Both the position numbers and the translations under genes were made by a program. A model generated the notes under the pieces. It was not told the DNA's origin and made no database searches. It saw nothing but the letters and a program-made list of their open reading frames with translations. From Paraconiothyrium sp. Pb-2020 (Eukaryota; Ascomycota; Dothideomycetes; Pleosporales; Didymosphaeriaceae), in contig JAJUBI010000004.1 in assembly GCA_022419385.1 (NCBI GenBank), positions 372,001 to 436,000 of the forward strand: a stretch of DNA of 64,000 nucleotides. The letters run 5' to 3'. Positions 33,363 through 43,306 of this stretch are shown here, in pieces (the stretch's first letter is position 1; each line of letters opens with the position of its first letter).

Positions 33363-33778
33363 CATGTACAATCCGGACACATCGACTTCAGAACGCGTAT
33401 CTTGTATAACACATGGAAGGACTATGTATGTAAGTTTGTAGAAACGCAGCATTGTTTATAATAATATGCTCCGAACCCATCAAACGGGTGCCAGTCAGAC
33501 GCACAGTAGGCCTAATGCGCCAACCAAATCAAGAGGAATCCGGAGTGTCTTCCGGGCGAACGCCTTCCGTCCACTTTGGGCAAGCCGAAGTGAGCCGAGG
33601 AGCAGCATCAACATTCACCTCTGTTATAACGACACTTAGCAGATCATCCGGAGACAATTACACCTCCACCCTCGCCAACGCTAAATGATTGCGGACGACT
33701 CGTTCTTGATTCTAAAATCATTGATCGGGTGGTCGACGACGACTCGAAAGAGATATTCGGCCGCACGGCATCTCAATA
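33363..33778. other. Intergenic region before the nitronate monooxygenase gene
   Basis: A 416-bp stretch between two plus-strand genes holds the mS29 3' region and the next promoter. A 78-codon frame at 33452-33688 has no recognisable domain. Confidence 0.45.
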
Positions 33779-34945
33779 ATGGAAGGCATGCAACAACTCA
33801 AGGATGATTATCCATGGACAAATACGCCCCTTGTAGTAGGTGCGCCAATGCGCCTCATAGCATTGGCAGATATGGCCGTCGAGATTTCAAAAGCAGGTAC
33901 ATCGATGCTCTTTCTCTTCCCTTGCCGAGACCTAGCCTGGTCCTGTCCCACAGTAATGTCACACTATTCATTGTAACGTTTTCCAGGCGGCTTAGGCTTC
34001 ATCGGCGCCGGAACAGACACTTCGACTTTATCTTCAGACCTGCTAGCCGCAGCCGAACTCTTCTACGATGCTAACATCAAGACGAGCAACGGCGTCCTGC
34101 CCATTGGTATAGGGTTTATCAATTGGGGAGCCGACCTTGGCACAGCCGTGCCCCTCATTGAGCAATTCAGGCCAGCAGCGGCGTGGTTCTTTGCGCCTAC
34201 CTCCATCTCCTCATTGTGCGATTGGACTAATCAAACCCGGAAAGTGTCTCCTCAGACCAAGATATGGGTGCAAATCGGCAGCGTGCAGGAAGCCAGTAAA
34301 ATATTACTGGCCGCAAGACCTGATGTGTTTGTTGTTCAAGGTACCGATGCTGGAGGCCACGGCCTAGTTCGAGGCGCGAGTCTCACAACACTTTTCCCAG
34401 AAGTGACCGACAGCGTTCATCGCACGTGCAGACAAGAGGGGATCCCTCCTCCCGTTCTTGTAGCGGCAGGCGGAATAGTAGAAGCTCGCGGTGCTGCTGC
34501 TGCTTTCGCGCTTGGTGCCTCAGGTATTGTATTAGGTACGCGGCTTTTAGCCAGCCCTGAAGCCAACGTCTCCAACGGGTACAAAAGCGAGATACTTCGT
34601 GTAAGCGATGGAGGGCAGTCGACCGTGAGGACGAAAGTGTACGATAAATTAAGGGGTACCACAGGATGGGCGGGGACACACAATGCCCGAGGCGTTATCA
34701 ACCAGAGCTATGTGGATGCGATGGCTGGCATGGACGAAGAAGAGAATAAGAAGCTGTACGAGGAAGAGATAAAGAAGGGCGAAGCTGGTTGGGGAGCTGC
34801 AGCGCGAATGACAACTTATGCGGGGACTGGCGTGGGGTTGGTGAAGGAGATCAAACCTGCTGGAGACATAGTGCGAGAGGTCAGGGAAGGCTCAAGGTTG
34901 GTCCTACACAGGTTAAGCAGTAGTGCGATCGTGGGCAAGCTATAG
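33779..34945 (+). CDS. Nitronate monooxygenase (2-nitropropane dioxygenase family), 358 aa
   Basis: An FMN-dependent TIM-barrel enzyme that oxidises alkyl nitronates such as propionate 3-nitronate; the natural substrate here is inferred only from the family. Exons are 33779-33896 and 33987-34945, with a 90-nt intron (donor GTACAT, acceptor TTCCAG). The N-terminus has TNTPLVVGAPMRLIALADMA, then the FMN loop GGLGFIGAGTDTST across the junction. The flavin and substrate part contains VVQGTDAGGHGLVRGASL with the conserved His (about residue 164). It continues with VAAGGIVEARGAAAAFALGA and GIVLGTRLLASPEA, the phosphate-binding end of the barrel. The length is normal. Confidence 0.92.
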
Positions 34946-35301
34946 GAAGCTCATGTTTTGGTATGAACATCGTTTCCAAGGCATCACATAGCGGACATTT
35001 GAGAGCATCTGTGAATCAACAACTGTGAGTGAACAACTTTGATTGGTAGAGTATCTACAAAGGCTCAAAGCTTATCCATCCCCAACCGCTCCATTACTTT
35101 CAAACAGTGGATTGAAACTCCTTATAGTTTATCCCAGAAATAAGAAAAAGAACTCCATGACCGTGCTGAATCATGGCCAAGTTGTGATAAGAAATCGCTA
35201 GGTAGATCATTATTCGTCGAGAAGTCTTTCGGTGCTTACAAGGTAGGAAGACTCATTTGCTTTCTTCCTCATTATGATTATTAATTTTATCGAGCGGTCT
35301 C
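34946..35301. other. Convergent intergenic region
   Basis: A 356-bp AT-rich stretch lies between the stops of nitronate monooxygenase (plus) and Hsp20 (minus). It probably holds both 3' untranslated regions. No other feature was seen. Confidence 0.5.
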
Positions 35302-35985
35302 TTATTCGATGTTGACTCTCCTCGGCTGAGGAGCCTTCGCCTTGGGCACGACGATAGAAAGAATACCGTTCTTCAGGCTCGCCTTGACAGCCTCCTGATC
35401 CACGCGCTGAGGGAAGCTGAAGCTGCGGTGGAACTCGCCCACCGAGCGCTCGCTAACCCAGTACTTGTGCTTCGGCGCCTCTTCGTTCTTCGTGATCTCC
35501 TGGCTGCCCTGCTTGGCAACCTGCTGGTCACCCTCCTCCTCGACGAAAGGCTGCTTGTTCTTTGCAGAGGCTCCTTCAATCTTCTTAGCCTCTGCACCAG
35601 AGCCGTCGACAGCGGCAGTTGGGCGCTCGCCATCTTCCCTTACTGTTTCGTGACGTCCGGATACGGTAAGCGTGTTGGCATCGGTCCACTCGATGTTGAT
35701 GTCCTTCTGGTCGATGCCCGGGAACTCTCCATGCAACTCATATGCCTCTTCGACCTCCTTGACGTCAAACTTGGGAGTAAAAGCTTTGACGGACCGGAAT
35801 TGGCGTTCGAAATCCGGGCGGACGACGTGACGGTCGTAGTCGTCCATGAGGCGGAAGAGGGGAGCAAACTCCTGAGTAAAGCGCGGGAAGAGTGACATCG
35901 TAGGTGTGGTGGTTGTGAGAGTTCGGTTTTGAATGCGATTGAGCTGGGTTGGCACTCGGCGGATGGTGGTGCGCAGTGATTGCAT
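35302..35985 (-). CDS. Small heat shock protein Hsp20 (Hsp30 type), 227 aa, possible mitochondrial presequence
   Basis: An ATP-independent chaperone with one alpha-crystallin domain, in a single exon. The domain starts at about residue 64 (RSVKAFTPKFDVKEVEEAYE), runs through GEFPGIDQKDINIEW and LTVSGRHE, and is interrupted by a charged insert of about 65 residues typical of fungal Hsp30. It resumes at VGEFHRSFSFPQRVDQEAV and KASLKNGILSIVVPKA. The first 29 residues (MQSLRTTIRRVPTQLNRIQN, then RTLTTTTPT) have five Arg and no acid, like a mitochondrial targeting sequence. Most family members start at the internal MSLFPRF (ATG at 35898). The TATA box at 36054-36061 is placed so that the first ATG would be in the transcript. 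Both starts may be used. Confidence 0.93.
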   Translation of the reverse strand: MQSLRTTIRRVPTQLNRIQNRTLTTTTPTMSLFPRFTQEFAPLFRLMDDYDRHVVRPDFERQFRSVKAFTPKFDVKEVEEAYELHGEFPGIDQKDINIEWTDANTLTVSGRHETVREDGERPTAAVDGSGAEAKKIEGASAKNKQPFVEEEGDQQVAKQGSQEITKNEEAPKHKYWVSERSVGEFHRSFSFPQRVDQEAVKASLKNGILSIVVPKAKAPQPRRVNIE

Positions 35986-36053
35986 ATAAGACTTGTTTTG
36001 GTTGCTTTGTGTTTGTTGTTCAGATGGTAAGCTTCCGGAGGATGGTCGAGAGG

Positions 36054-36061
36054 TTTATATA
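36054..36061 (-). promoter_or_regulatory. TATA box of the Hsp20 gene
   Basis: TATATAAA on the minus strand lies about 70 bp before the first Hsp20 ATG. Its position fits a TATA-driven stress promoter, with transcription starting roughly 30 bp downstream. Confidence 0.65.
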
Positions 36062-36174
36062 TTCGTAGTCGGGGTATTTGGTGTCATTATGACGCTACAT
36101 GATGCTTCTTGGTGAAACTCAAGATTTCTGGTGTTTTCGTCAAGTGGTGTGATGGAAAAGTGAGGATGTTCGGA

Positions 36175-36197
36175 GAAGCTTCGGAACGATTCTAGAA
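36175..36197. promoter_or_regulatory. Heat-shock element array upstream of Hsp20
   Basis: Five units on a 5-bp register occur here: GAA 36175, TTC 36180, AAC (imperfect) 36185, TTC 36190 and GAA 36195. This is the Hsf1 binding pattern of alternating GAA/TTC every 5 bp. It lies about 190 bp before the Hsp20 ATG and about 115 bp before the TATA box. Confidence 0.75.
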
Positions 36198-36507
36198 GGG
36201 TCGAGCAAGTGCCTTCTGAATGACACTACCGAAGGTGGAACGGAAGCGACGTGATACGATGGAGATGGAACATGGAGATCGTTGTTTATCTGAAGATCGA
36301 AGATGACAGCGTGTCCAGGACCAATTTGATGTCCACATGGAGTTTGCAGTGGACTGATGTGGCGAACAGCATGGTCACGTGATCACGATCAGCCCCCATA
36401 CCAGGCTCCAAGCATCTCAGTACGATGTTTAACCAACAATTGTTGATTTTTGGTCTGACATGTGGAAGCTGTCCAAGTGGTTTATTCGTTCCCGGCTTGA
36501 TACTATA

Positions 36508-36549
36508 GGTACCATACCTATGGTACCCATGGCATGGTACCTACCATGA
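36508..36549. repeat. Three GGTACC palindromes at exact 14-bp spacing
   Basis: GGTACC occurs at 36508, 36522 and 36536, each followed by eight variable bases rich in ATG/CAT (ATACCTAT, CATGGCAT, TACCATGA). The spacing is exactly 14 bp, so it reads as a short degenerate tandem repeat. An AGGTAGGTAGC run follows. Confidence 0.5.
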
Positions 36550-36639
36550 AGGTAGGTAGCGAGTCGTTCGCGCACGTGGCAACAGGTCGTTTCGATGGCG
36601 TAAAGTCTGATGCGCCAGACTCTTTTAGGCTCAAGCTTT

Positions 36640-37330
36640 CCAAAAGTATGTATTCATACTCAATCAATGCTTTGAAGTATCACTCAATGTAACGCTAAGA
36701 TTGTCTTCCAGTTATAGATCGTTTGTCTGTAACGAGAGCTCAGCCGTTAAGCTGATCAGATACCAATCAGATACCTCTAAAGATAGCTAATTCTGCTCTT
36801 ATCGGTTATAGAAGCTCCTTCCCCGACCATCATCATTATTTTTCAATCTCTTACTAGCACGTCATCTACGAAGAATCTAATCTTCCATGGCTATAGGTAT
36901 CTCTTTCACGAGATATCAACTGATATATACTTTAAGAGGCTAAATGTTAGCCTACATTGCTTTTCAACCGCTTCTTACCCTACCTATGTGTTCCGTGTAC
37001 TCCTATGGTAATAAATTGGCTGAAATTGTGTAAGAAGGTTCCCAGAGCTGTATACTTGTAAGATACCGATAAGTCTCAGTGTGTATAAGTCATCATAAAA
37101 TACCTCTTGAAAGTCGGGCACCGTGTCACATCTCTTCCACTTAAAATTGGAAAGTCACGACGAATGTACAGTTCATGCCAGCTCCGCTATCCACGCCCGA
37201 GCATTATGCCACCCGGCGTGTTTTGCAGGCAAGCGCGCAAGTTTCGTGCTGTCCGTATGTTACATTCAAGCTTCTCTAAGCAAGCGTAGACAAATTTGAC
37301 GGCGTAGTATATAATATTAAGAACGCTCCC
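36640..37330. repeat. TA-rich block, possible RIP-decayed repeat relic
   Basis: By eye this block has more A, T and TA steps than the flanking genes and no coding frame. Such blocks in filamentous ascomycetes are often transposon copies mutated by repeat-induced point mutation (C to T). No terminal repeats or transposase motif remain visible, so the element type is unknown and the limits are approximate. Confidence 0.35.
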
Positions 37331-38381
37331 GCCCGCCTCGGCTCGCCAACCTAAGGAAGGTCAATGGGCCGAGGAACGAGAACTCGCTAGTTCTCTCCAA
37401 GGCACGTAGAGAAGCTGCTGTTCGGTCCGCAGGCCGGTTTAAAGATACAAAGTTCAAATCTCTCGGAGCATACGCCAGGGTCTGATTGCCATGTCACTGA
37501 TGCATTAGAGCAAATCTTCGGAGCCGTCCAGCACTCCAGTGTTGACAACTAACAAGCGACTCATACAGGACGGAAACACAGGTACTCAAACACCCGTTCA
37601 AACGCCCGCTCAGAAACCTAATGAGTACCTGTGCATATTCAGCTGGCAGCAGAGCACATGCAGAGCGTTGCGAATCTTACGAATACGGCATATTTGCACG
37701 GCAATCAGTACAGACTTTCTACTCATTTTCCCCCAATAGGCAGGATCCCCCCTCCACCCAAAAAGATTTGACGCGGTCTTCGGATAGCGTACGTTGCGAG
37801 CAACACTCCGTTGACGCTTCGAGGGTTCTCACTGTATCACAGAAAGCTGGAAAGAATCATACCGTTGAAAAACCAGCATTGAGTACTCGAGACCATGACT
37901 GACCTTCTCCAACCGCCCTTGGAAGCACTCATGCTCAGCATTCGGCGCAGCCCCTCCCACTTGCGCCCAAACGAGCAGGAGCGAAGGACTGTCCTGTCTT
38001 AGAAGCCTCTCTGGTGTTCAATAAAATGTACTGTATAAATACTCCACCCACATCGCGCCAAAAGGTACTTAAAGATATGTCATGACAGTTGTAGCAACGT
38101 GTCCGACACTCTGGATAAATAGTAATTGCGATGGATGAATACTTGTCGAACTGGCGCATCATCATGAAAGTGACTATTGATTTCTTGACTATACGATCGG
38201 GATATCGTGCTTGTGTCTTGTTCTCGCCATCTGAGTGTGTTTTTTAGATCTTTAGACCACCTCATTAAAACCATGACTTGAATCACACCGACCCCACTAC
38301 TAGTAAAGTTGCCATGGTTTATTGTACTTTATTGTACTAAGCACCAGGACTTCCTCGTGACGCTTATACCGAGTCTACCTT

Positions 38382-39537
38382 TCAAATCCACTCCAGTTCC
38401 TCATTGTCATCGACCACGAAGTCGCACAGCGATCCGGCATCGTCTTGTGCGTCCAACATGTGGGTTTCGAACATTTCTGCAATTCGCGGATATTGACGAT
38501 CGAAACTCGTTGTGATATCCGGACCAAAGTTTCCATTGCGCATGGTGTGATGTGTACTGCAATTCTTGTCTCCGAAGAATGTGAGGGTTGCTGATGGTAT
38601 TCTAACGTTAAAAGAACTCTTCGGATCATTAGCAAATGGAAGACCTCATGGTCGAATAACGCACCGCTTGAGTATTAACATCAGGAGTAGAGATATCCAG
38701 GCCGAGACGTTGATCACGTATGGTAGAATGTGTAGCACCTTTCGTATCTCCAAAAAAGGTAAGGGTTGCCGATGGCAATTGAACAGTGGTACTCTCAGGG
38801 CAAGGTCTCACAAAAATTGTCAGCAGATCGAATAAACAGATGGTCAACGTACGTACCGGGCCAGGAAAGGTGGCAGCCGTAACAACGTCGGCAGTAGTAG
38901 CAGCGTGGGCGAGAGGAGGAACTTCGTCCTCGTACTCTTCCAGGTCTCGGAATTGCTTTCGATATTCGCGACTCTTCATAGGTATCACCACCATTGGGCT
39001 CGAACGTCTCTTACGGGCCGTCGCCTCCTCGTCCTCTATCACGACCGGACACTCTTGGCTACCCGCGCTCTCGTCCTCGATTTTTAAAACCAGAGGCTTC
39101 TTGACCACAGGCTCGATCCACCTGCCTTTGTACAAGAAGCCATTGGCGATTTTTTTGGCCCGGCGCTCCACAGCCCTGTTCTGACGAGCCAGTTCCTTTT
39201 TCTGCCACTCTTGCTGCTTGCGTCGCTCGGCCAGCAGGTACCTATCGGAAGGGACGTCGGCTCTACTCGTAGGAAGGTTTTGAACGAGATCGGCCTGTTG
39301 AAGTCGGTCAATTACTACTTGGGCCATACGAAACGCTTTGCTCACCTTTCCAGCCGATGATGGGACTTTCGGCGTGGTTTTCTCTGGTGCTGGCTTCTTG
39401 GGCAGCGCAGATTTCGGGTTCGAACCCATGCCCCTTGTCCTAGTTTTTCTAACTGACATGTGCTCTTTCAAGGTTCCCAAAAGCATAGGAGTCTTCGGCA
39501 CATTGATGGGTACAGAGGGTTTGCATCTTCGAACCAT
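38382..39537 (-). CDS. Unrecognised basic protein with tandemly duplicated exon, 348 aa
   Basis: I do not recognise a family. Proposed exons are 39537-38857, 38793-38665 and 38618-38382; introns are 63 nt (donor GTACGT, branch CTGAC) and 46 nt (donor GTGCGT, branch TGCTAATG). Both introns are phase 0, and both following exons start with Ser (AGT). Exon 1 encodes a basic, low-complexity N-terminus and a helix with RYLLAERRKQQEWQKKELAR, then NGFLYKGRWIEPVVKKPLVL. Exons 2 and 3 encode copies of one motif: PSATLTFFGDTKGATHSTIR and PSATLTFFGDKNCSTHHTMR. Most differences in the PSATLTFFGD codons are at third positions, so the frame is under protein-level constraint. Exon 3 ends in an acidic tail (DFVVDDNEELEWI). 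Confidence 0.7.
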
Positions 39538-40960
39538 CTTCTACGAACCCAGGACCTCTGCAATTACAGCAGTAGGAGGAAATGAAGGTAAAAACACGAG
39601 GGCACAAAAATGTTGATTTGATAAGGGAGCAGTGGAACGTTTAAAAGTTAAACTGCGACTTTTCGCGTCGAGTACGCGTTGACTAAATCGTGTCATCCGG
39701 CAGAAGGATTCAAAATTTTTGTAGTCGCACAGCGTTTACGCGCCCGACTGTGATGGTGAAGTATGGTCGTACAGCAGCATTTGCAGCTTTTTCAACGGTA
39801 CCGAAATCCTGGCCATTGACACGGCTGCGCATCGAGTGGCCCGAAAGTCTATCACGATTGCCACTACCACGGCTTTGACCTGTTTGGCGTTCTCCTGCAT
39901 AGCAATTTACTTTTTGATAAGCCAGTGTGCCGCCCTCCGAGCAAGTAATGACAAGTCTACTCCGGATGAATGTATTGTCATTCCGAGGAAAACATGCTGC
40001 ATATCAAAGACCAGTCCGCACCATCATCTTTTGTAGCACAAGAGTAAATCCACTTCCATTCTCGCCCCGGCAGTGAGATGTCGAGTGCGTCCGGTATCCC
40101 TATCAAGATCGCCCTGCGACATCTTGAGGGTTTGCACTGCGTCCTGTGGTGGCTCCAGCCGACTCTTGGGCAGTGGAACCTTTTAATCTTGATACACGAA
40201 GTCGATAAAATTGCGGGGTGGGGGACGCTGTTATACAGAATAGTTTTCCACAAGTAGTACATCAGCTCACTGGTTTCAATTTTGACTGATCTGGGTTTCG
40301 GGGACGATCGAGGTCTCTAATCTTCCCGTCGATCTAGGAGTGCCGATCTGACATAGTCTAAGATGGCGAACAGACTCGTTCCAGCCCTTGCGTGTGGAAT
40401 TGTAGCGAGTCATCGCCGCCTTCTGTGTCACTCGTCTCCCCGGACGTTGCTTCGCGGTCCCGGGATCGACTAGATCATCGCCTGCGCTCAATTCTCGGAT
40501 GGAGGAGCCATCTGGCGTACCCCAGCTTGGTCGTGTAGTCGTGGCTTTGTGGGTGGGGGACGCTGTTCGAGTCATCGCATCATTTTATCACGTGCAGCCG
40601 GTCAGACGTTCCACGTGGCTGCTTGACAGCTTTCCGAGTCGCGATCAGGAAGTGCTTCGTGCCTGGTAACCCCAATTAGTGCGTCATGTAAGGTTGCGAT
40701 TTGCGTCCAGACGTCAAGCAACGCGGAGTGGACGCATATTGGTATTCTGATGATTATTTTGTCTTCTGCAATGATAGCAAGTGTATTCCATATCTCCTCT
40801 CGTAAAGTCATGATATGCCAAGAAATGATCTATTTCAATGTCAACTGGCAAATGCTTCTTAAGCCCCATTGCGTATTGCTTCCGTTGTCCAAAGCTTGGC
40901 CAAAACGTTGGCCAAGACAGAGAAGCCTAACCACAGCCGCGACCTTCGCCTTCTCCCATC
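39538..40960. other. Intergenic region without a supported gene
   Basis: A 1.4-kb stretch. A 99-codon ATG frame on the minus strand (40276-40575) and a hydrophobic frame on the plus strand near 39836-40036 were noted. Neither has a recognised domain, a splice partner or a family match, so I do not call them genes. Confidence 0.4.
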
Positions 40961-42225
40961 CTACTGGGCGCGAGCATTTTCGATCTTGGTTACCAGGATA
41001 TCGCAAGCGCCAGCCTCGGTGAGTTTGTCCATGACAATTGCAATCTGTGATCGCTCTACCATGACCGAGACTGCGACCCAGCCATCCTCCTCGAGGGAAT
41101 TGACCGTTGGCGCACGTTTGCCCGGAGTGATCTTAGAAGTAACATCGAGCTTGCTTCGCTCGACGTTGTAAGTGCAGAGAACATATCTTTGGGCAGTGAT
41201 GACACCCTTTATTCTGGCAGTGATGAGGTCCACGAGCTTGGTGTCTGATGGGTGTTTTGACTTGATCAAGATGGCGCTCGTGTCCACGACAGTAGAGATG
41301 GCATGAAGACCAGCAGCGCGCATCGTCTCTCCAGACTCAACGAGATCGACAATGCCGTCTGCGACACCAAGGGCGCAGGCAGCCTCGACGCTTCCACCAA
41401 CGTACTTTATCTTTGTCTTTAGCTTTGTCTTCTCCCCATTCGCCTCGCCGTTGGTTGAATCTCCAGCCTGCTGTGCCTCCAGTTTCCTGAAGTATTGCTC
41501 CGTGAGGTTTGTAAAGCTTGTGACAACGTTCTTTCCAATCAGATCTTCTGGCTTCGTCATGTCGCCCTTCTGTGGCACCTGGACCTGCAGCTTGCATCTG
41601 CCAAAGTCAAGGTCCATAACCTCTACAACGCCAGTAGTAGCCGTAGGTGGCTCGGCGCACTCATGTTCTGCAACCTGATCTCTCCCAGTGATACCAAGAT
41701 CGACCCTACCTTCTCCTACGAACGTCGGGATATCTGCGGCGGGCAAGAAGATAAGAGCGAGCGGAAGGTTCTTAACGAGCGCAATATCGAGGCGAGAGTG
41801 ACGGTGGAATTGAATGTCGGAGCCGTGAAGCAGGTCCAAGCAAGCTTGATTGAGTCGGCCCTCTAGCACGAGTCAGAACAATACTCTTGGTCCCTACGAG
41901 CAAGCGCAACGATTTGTGCTCCCCCACTATCTCCACTATGCAGGTCGATGATAGAGTGTGGGATGGCTCTCGAACACTGCGAAGCGCAGATTATTTGCTC
42001 ATGTGTTGCGCATCCTTGAGGTAACACAACGTTGAAGTCGCGTGGTTGTCTGGTGTTTAGGGGATACGTACTCTTTGGAACCGCAAACAACAGCCGGTCG
42101 TTCAGGCTGTTTCCCAGTATGTCAGTCATGAACGGAAGACTCCTGCTCCCCATGCGCTGGCGCATAGCCGGACGGTCCTGGCCGACGATGCCATTGACAC
42201 CGTTTGTAGGATCCGCGGAAGGCAT
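40961..42225 (-). CDS. HIS1: ATP phosphoribosyltransferase HIS1, about 351 aa
   Basis: First enzyme of histidine synthesis, joining ATP and PRPP; feedback-inhibited by histidine in the family. Exons are 42225-42072 and 41862-40961. The 209-nt intron (donor GTACGT, acceptor GCTAG) joins LLFAVPK to KGRLNQACLDLL in frame. Clear motifs are DIQFHRHSRLDIALVKNLP, then FLPAADIPTFVGEGRVDLGI, the PRPP-binding loop region GVADGIVDLVESGETMRAAG, and the C-terminal regulatory HisG domain (KGVITAQRYVLCTYNVE to VMVERSQIAIVMDKLTEAGA). This is the long form. The ATG at 42225 gives about 50 residues before the core; nearer Met codons (for example at MTDILGNSLNDRLLFAVPK) would also fit. The frame stays open upstream, so the start is not certain. 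Confidence 0.92.
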
Positions 42226-42981
42226 AGTGGAGGAGCGAGTGTGGAAGAGGGAGCGACGTACGAACTGACGAACTCCATGGTTCTTATTCCGTGCTTCAAT
42301 CTGGGGTGCGTCGGCGTCAAGGTCTGCTAGCCCAAAGTGCTGGGGATGCAGACTTGCAACGAGTGCCCACGTAAGGAGATGTGATTGGATCCGGGAGTCT
42401 TGAAGATGGGTAGGGTGGATGCAAAGTGCGGGCGTGCGTGGGACCGATACGCAGATTTGTCGTTTTGGTGTGTACAGATTTGGCGTCACTTGAATGACTC
42501 CGTAGCGTCAAGGAGGGTTTTTGTCAGGGATCGAAAGGCCAATGCCGAACGGGATGCAGGGGCTCGGCGGTACAGGCTACAGGCGCAGTGCTAAAGCGCA
42601 GAAACAGGAGCTCGACGCACCAGTGAATAGCCCGCTCTGCACAACGCGTGCTGGAATGGACCTCCGGTATCGCGTAGACTTTGAAAACTGGCGAGCGCGC
42701 GCCAATCATGACGACGCATGCGTGCAGCCTCGCTCCTGCCCCGCCAGAGTGCGCTAGGGTCCGCTTTCGGACTAGCTGCATCTCGGGCGGTGAGCCGGGG
42801 CAGTTCGCTTCGCGCACTTTCATTTTGACTTGGAACCTCGCCGTCGCTGGAAAGTCACCTGCACGCTCAACACCACACCCGGACCCCCGACAAACCACCA
42901 GTCGCACGACTTCTCACAGTACGATCGCCTTGGAGACACGCCGCCCCGTAGCGCAAGTGCTGACCCGCGCAGTCTATCATC
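42226..42981. promoter_or_regulatory. Divergent promoter region of HIS1 and RPS28
   Basis: A 756-bp spacer separates the two start codons. It contains TGACTC at 42495-42500, the core of the Gcn4/CpcA amino-acid-starvation site (TGACTCA, here followed by C), about 270 bp before the HIS1 ATG. Open frames through it have no recognisable content. Confidence 0.4.
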
Positions 42982-43306
42982 ATGGATACCGCCAAGGTCC
43001 CCGTCAAGCTCGTCAAGGTCACCCGCGTTCTCGGCCGCACCGGTACGTTGTCTGCGGATGCACATTGATGGCAAGGAGATACAAACAATGGAATTCTGAC
43101 TTGCGCAGGCTCCCGTGGTGGCGTCACCCAGTGCCGCGTCGAGTTCATGGACGACACTACCCGAAGCATCATCCGCAACGTCAAGGGCCCAGGTACGCAT
43201 CCATCGGATTTTGGGGGTGCACTTTGAGGACTAACCGTCGGCAGTCCGCGAGAACGACATTCTCTGCTTGCTCGAGTCTGAGCGTGAGGCCAGGAGGTTG
43301 CGGTAA
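42982..43306 (+). CDS. RPS28: 40S ribosomal protein S28 (eS28), 68 aa
   Basis: eS28 is a small-subunit protein near the mRNA exit channel. Exons are 42982-43042, 43109-43192 and 43245-43306. The introns are 66 and 52 nt (donors GTACGT and GTACGC, branches TTCTGAC and ACTAAC). The spliced product begins MDTAKVPVKLVKVTRVLGRT, continues GSRGGVTQCRVEFMDD, then TTRSIIRNVKGPVRENDILC and ends LLESEREARRLR. This is the complete protein at its normal length with the conserved C-terminus. Confidence 0.97.

Larger units (their letters stand above)
36198..38381. other. Gene-free region, partly TA-rich
   Basis: A 2.2-kb stretch without a recognisable gene. From about 36640 to 37330 it is visibly richer in A and T, with many TA steps, and open frames are short. 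Before this block lies a small array of GGTACC palindromes. The rest has average composition and short frames only. It looks like decayed repeat DNA plus the Hsp20 upstream region. Confidence 0.4.

Noticed and set aside
38794..38856. Reading straight through the first intron of the exon-duplication gene
   Set aside because: The 63-nt stretch is in frame without a stop, but it has a strong GTACGT donor and a CTGAC branch, and removing it makes both repeat exons start with the same Ser codon in phase 0.
39416..39427. GGGTTCGAACCC resembling a tRNA B box
   Set aside because: It lies inside exon 1 of the protein-coding gene at 38382-39537, and no cloverleaf can be built around it.
40276..40575. 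99-codon ATG frame on the minus strand
   Set aside because: Its composition could be coding, but there is no domain, no splice partner and no neighbour that suggests a gene.
41863..42489. 208-codon frame continuing HIS1 exon 1 into its intron
   Set aside because: Its last part is translated intron; splicing at 42072/41862 gives the conserved PKKGRL.
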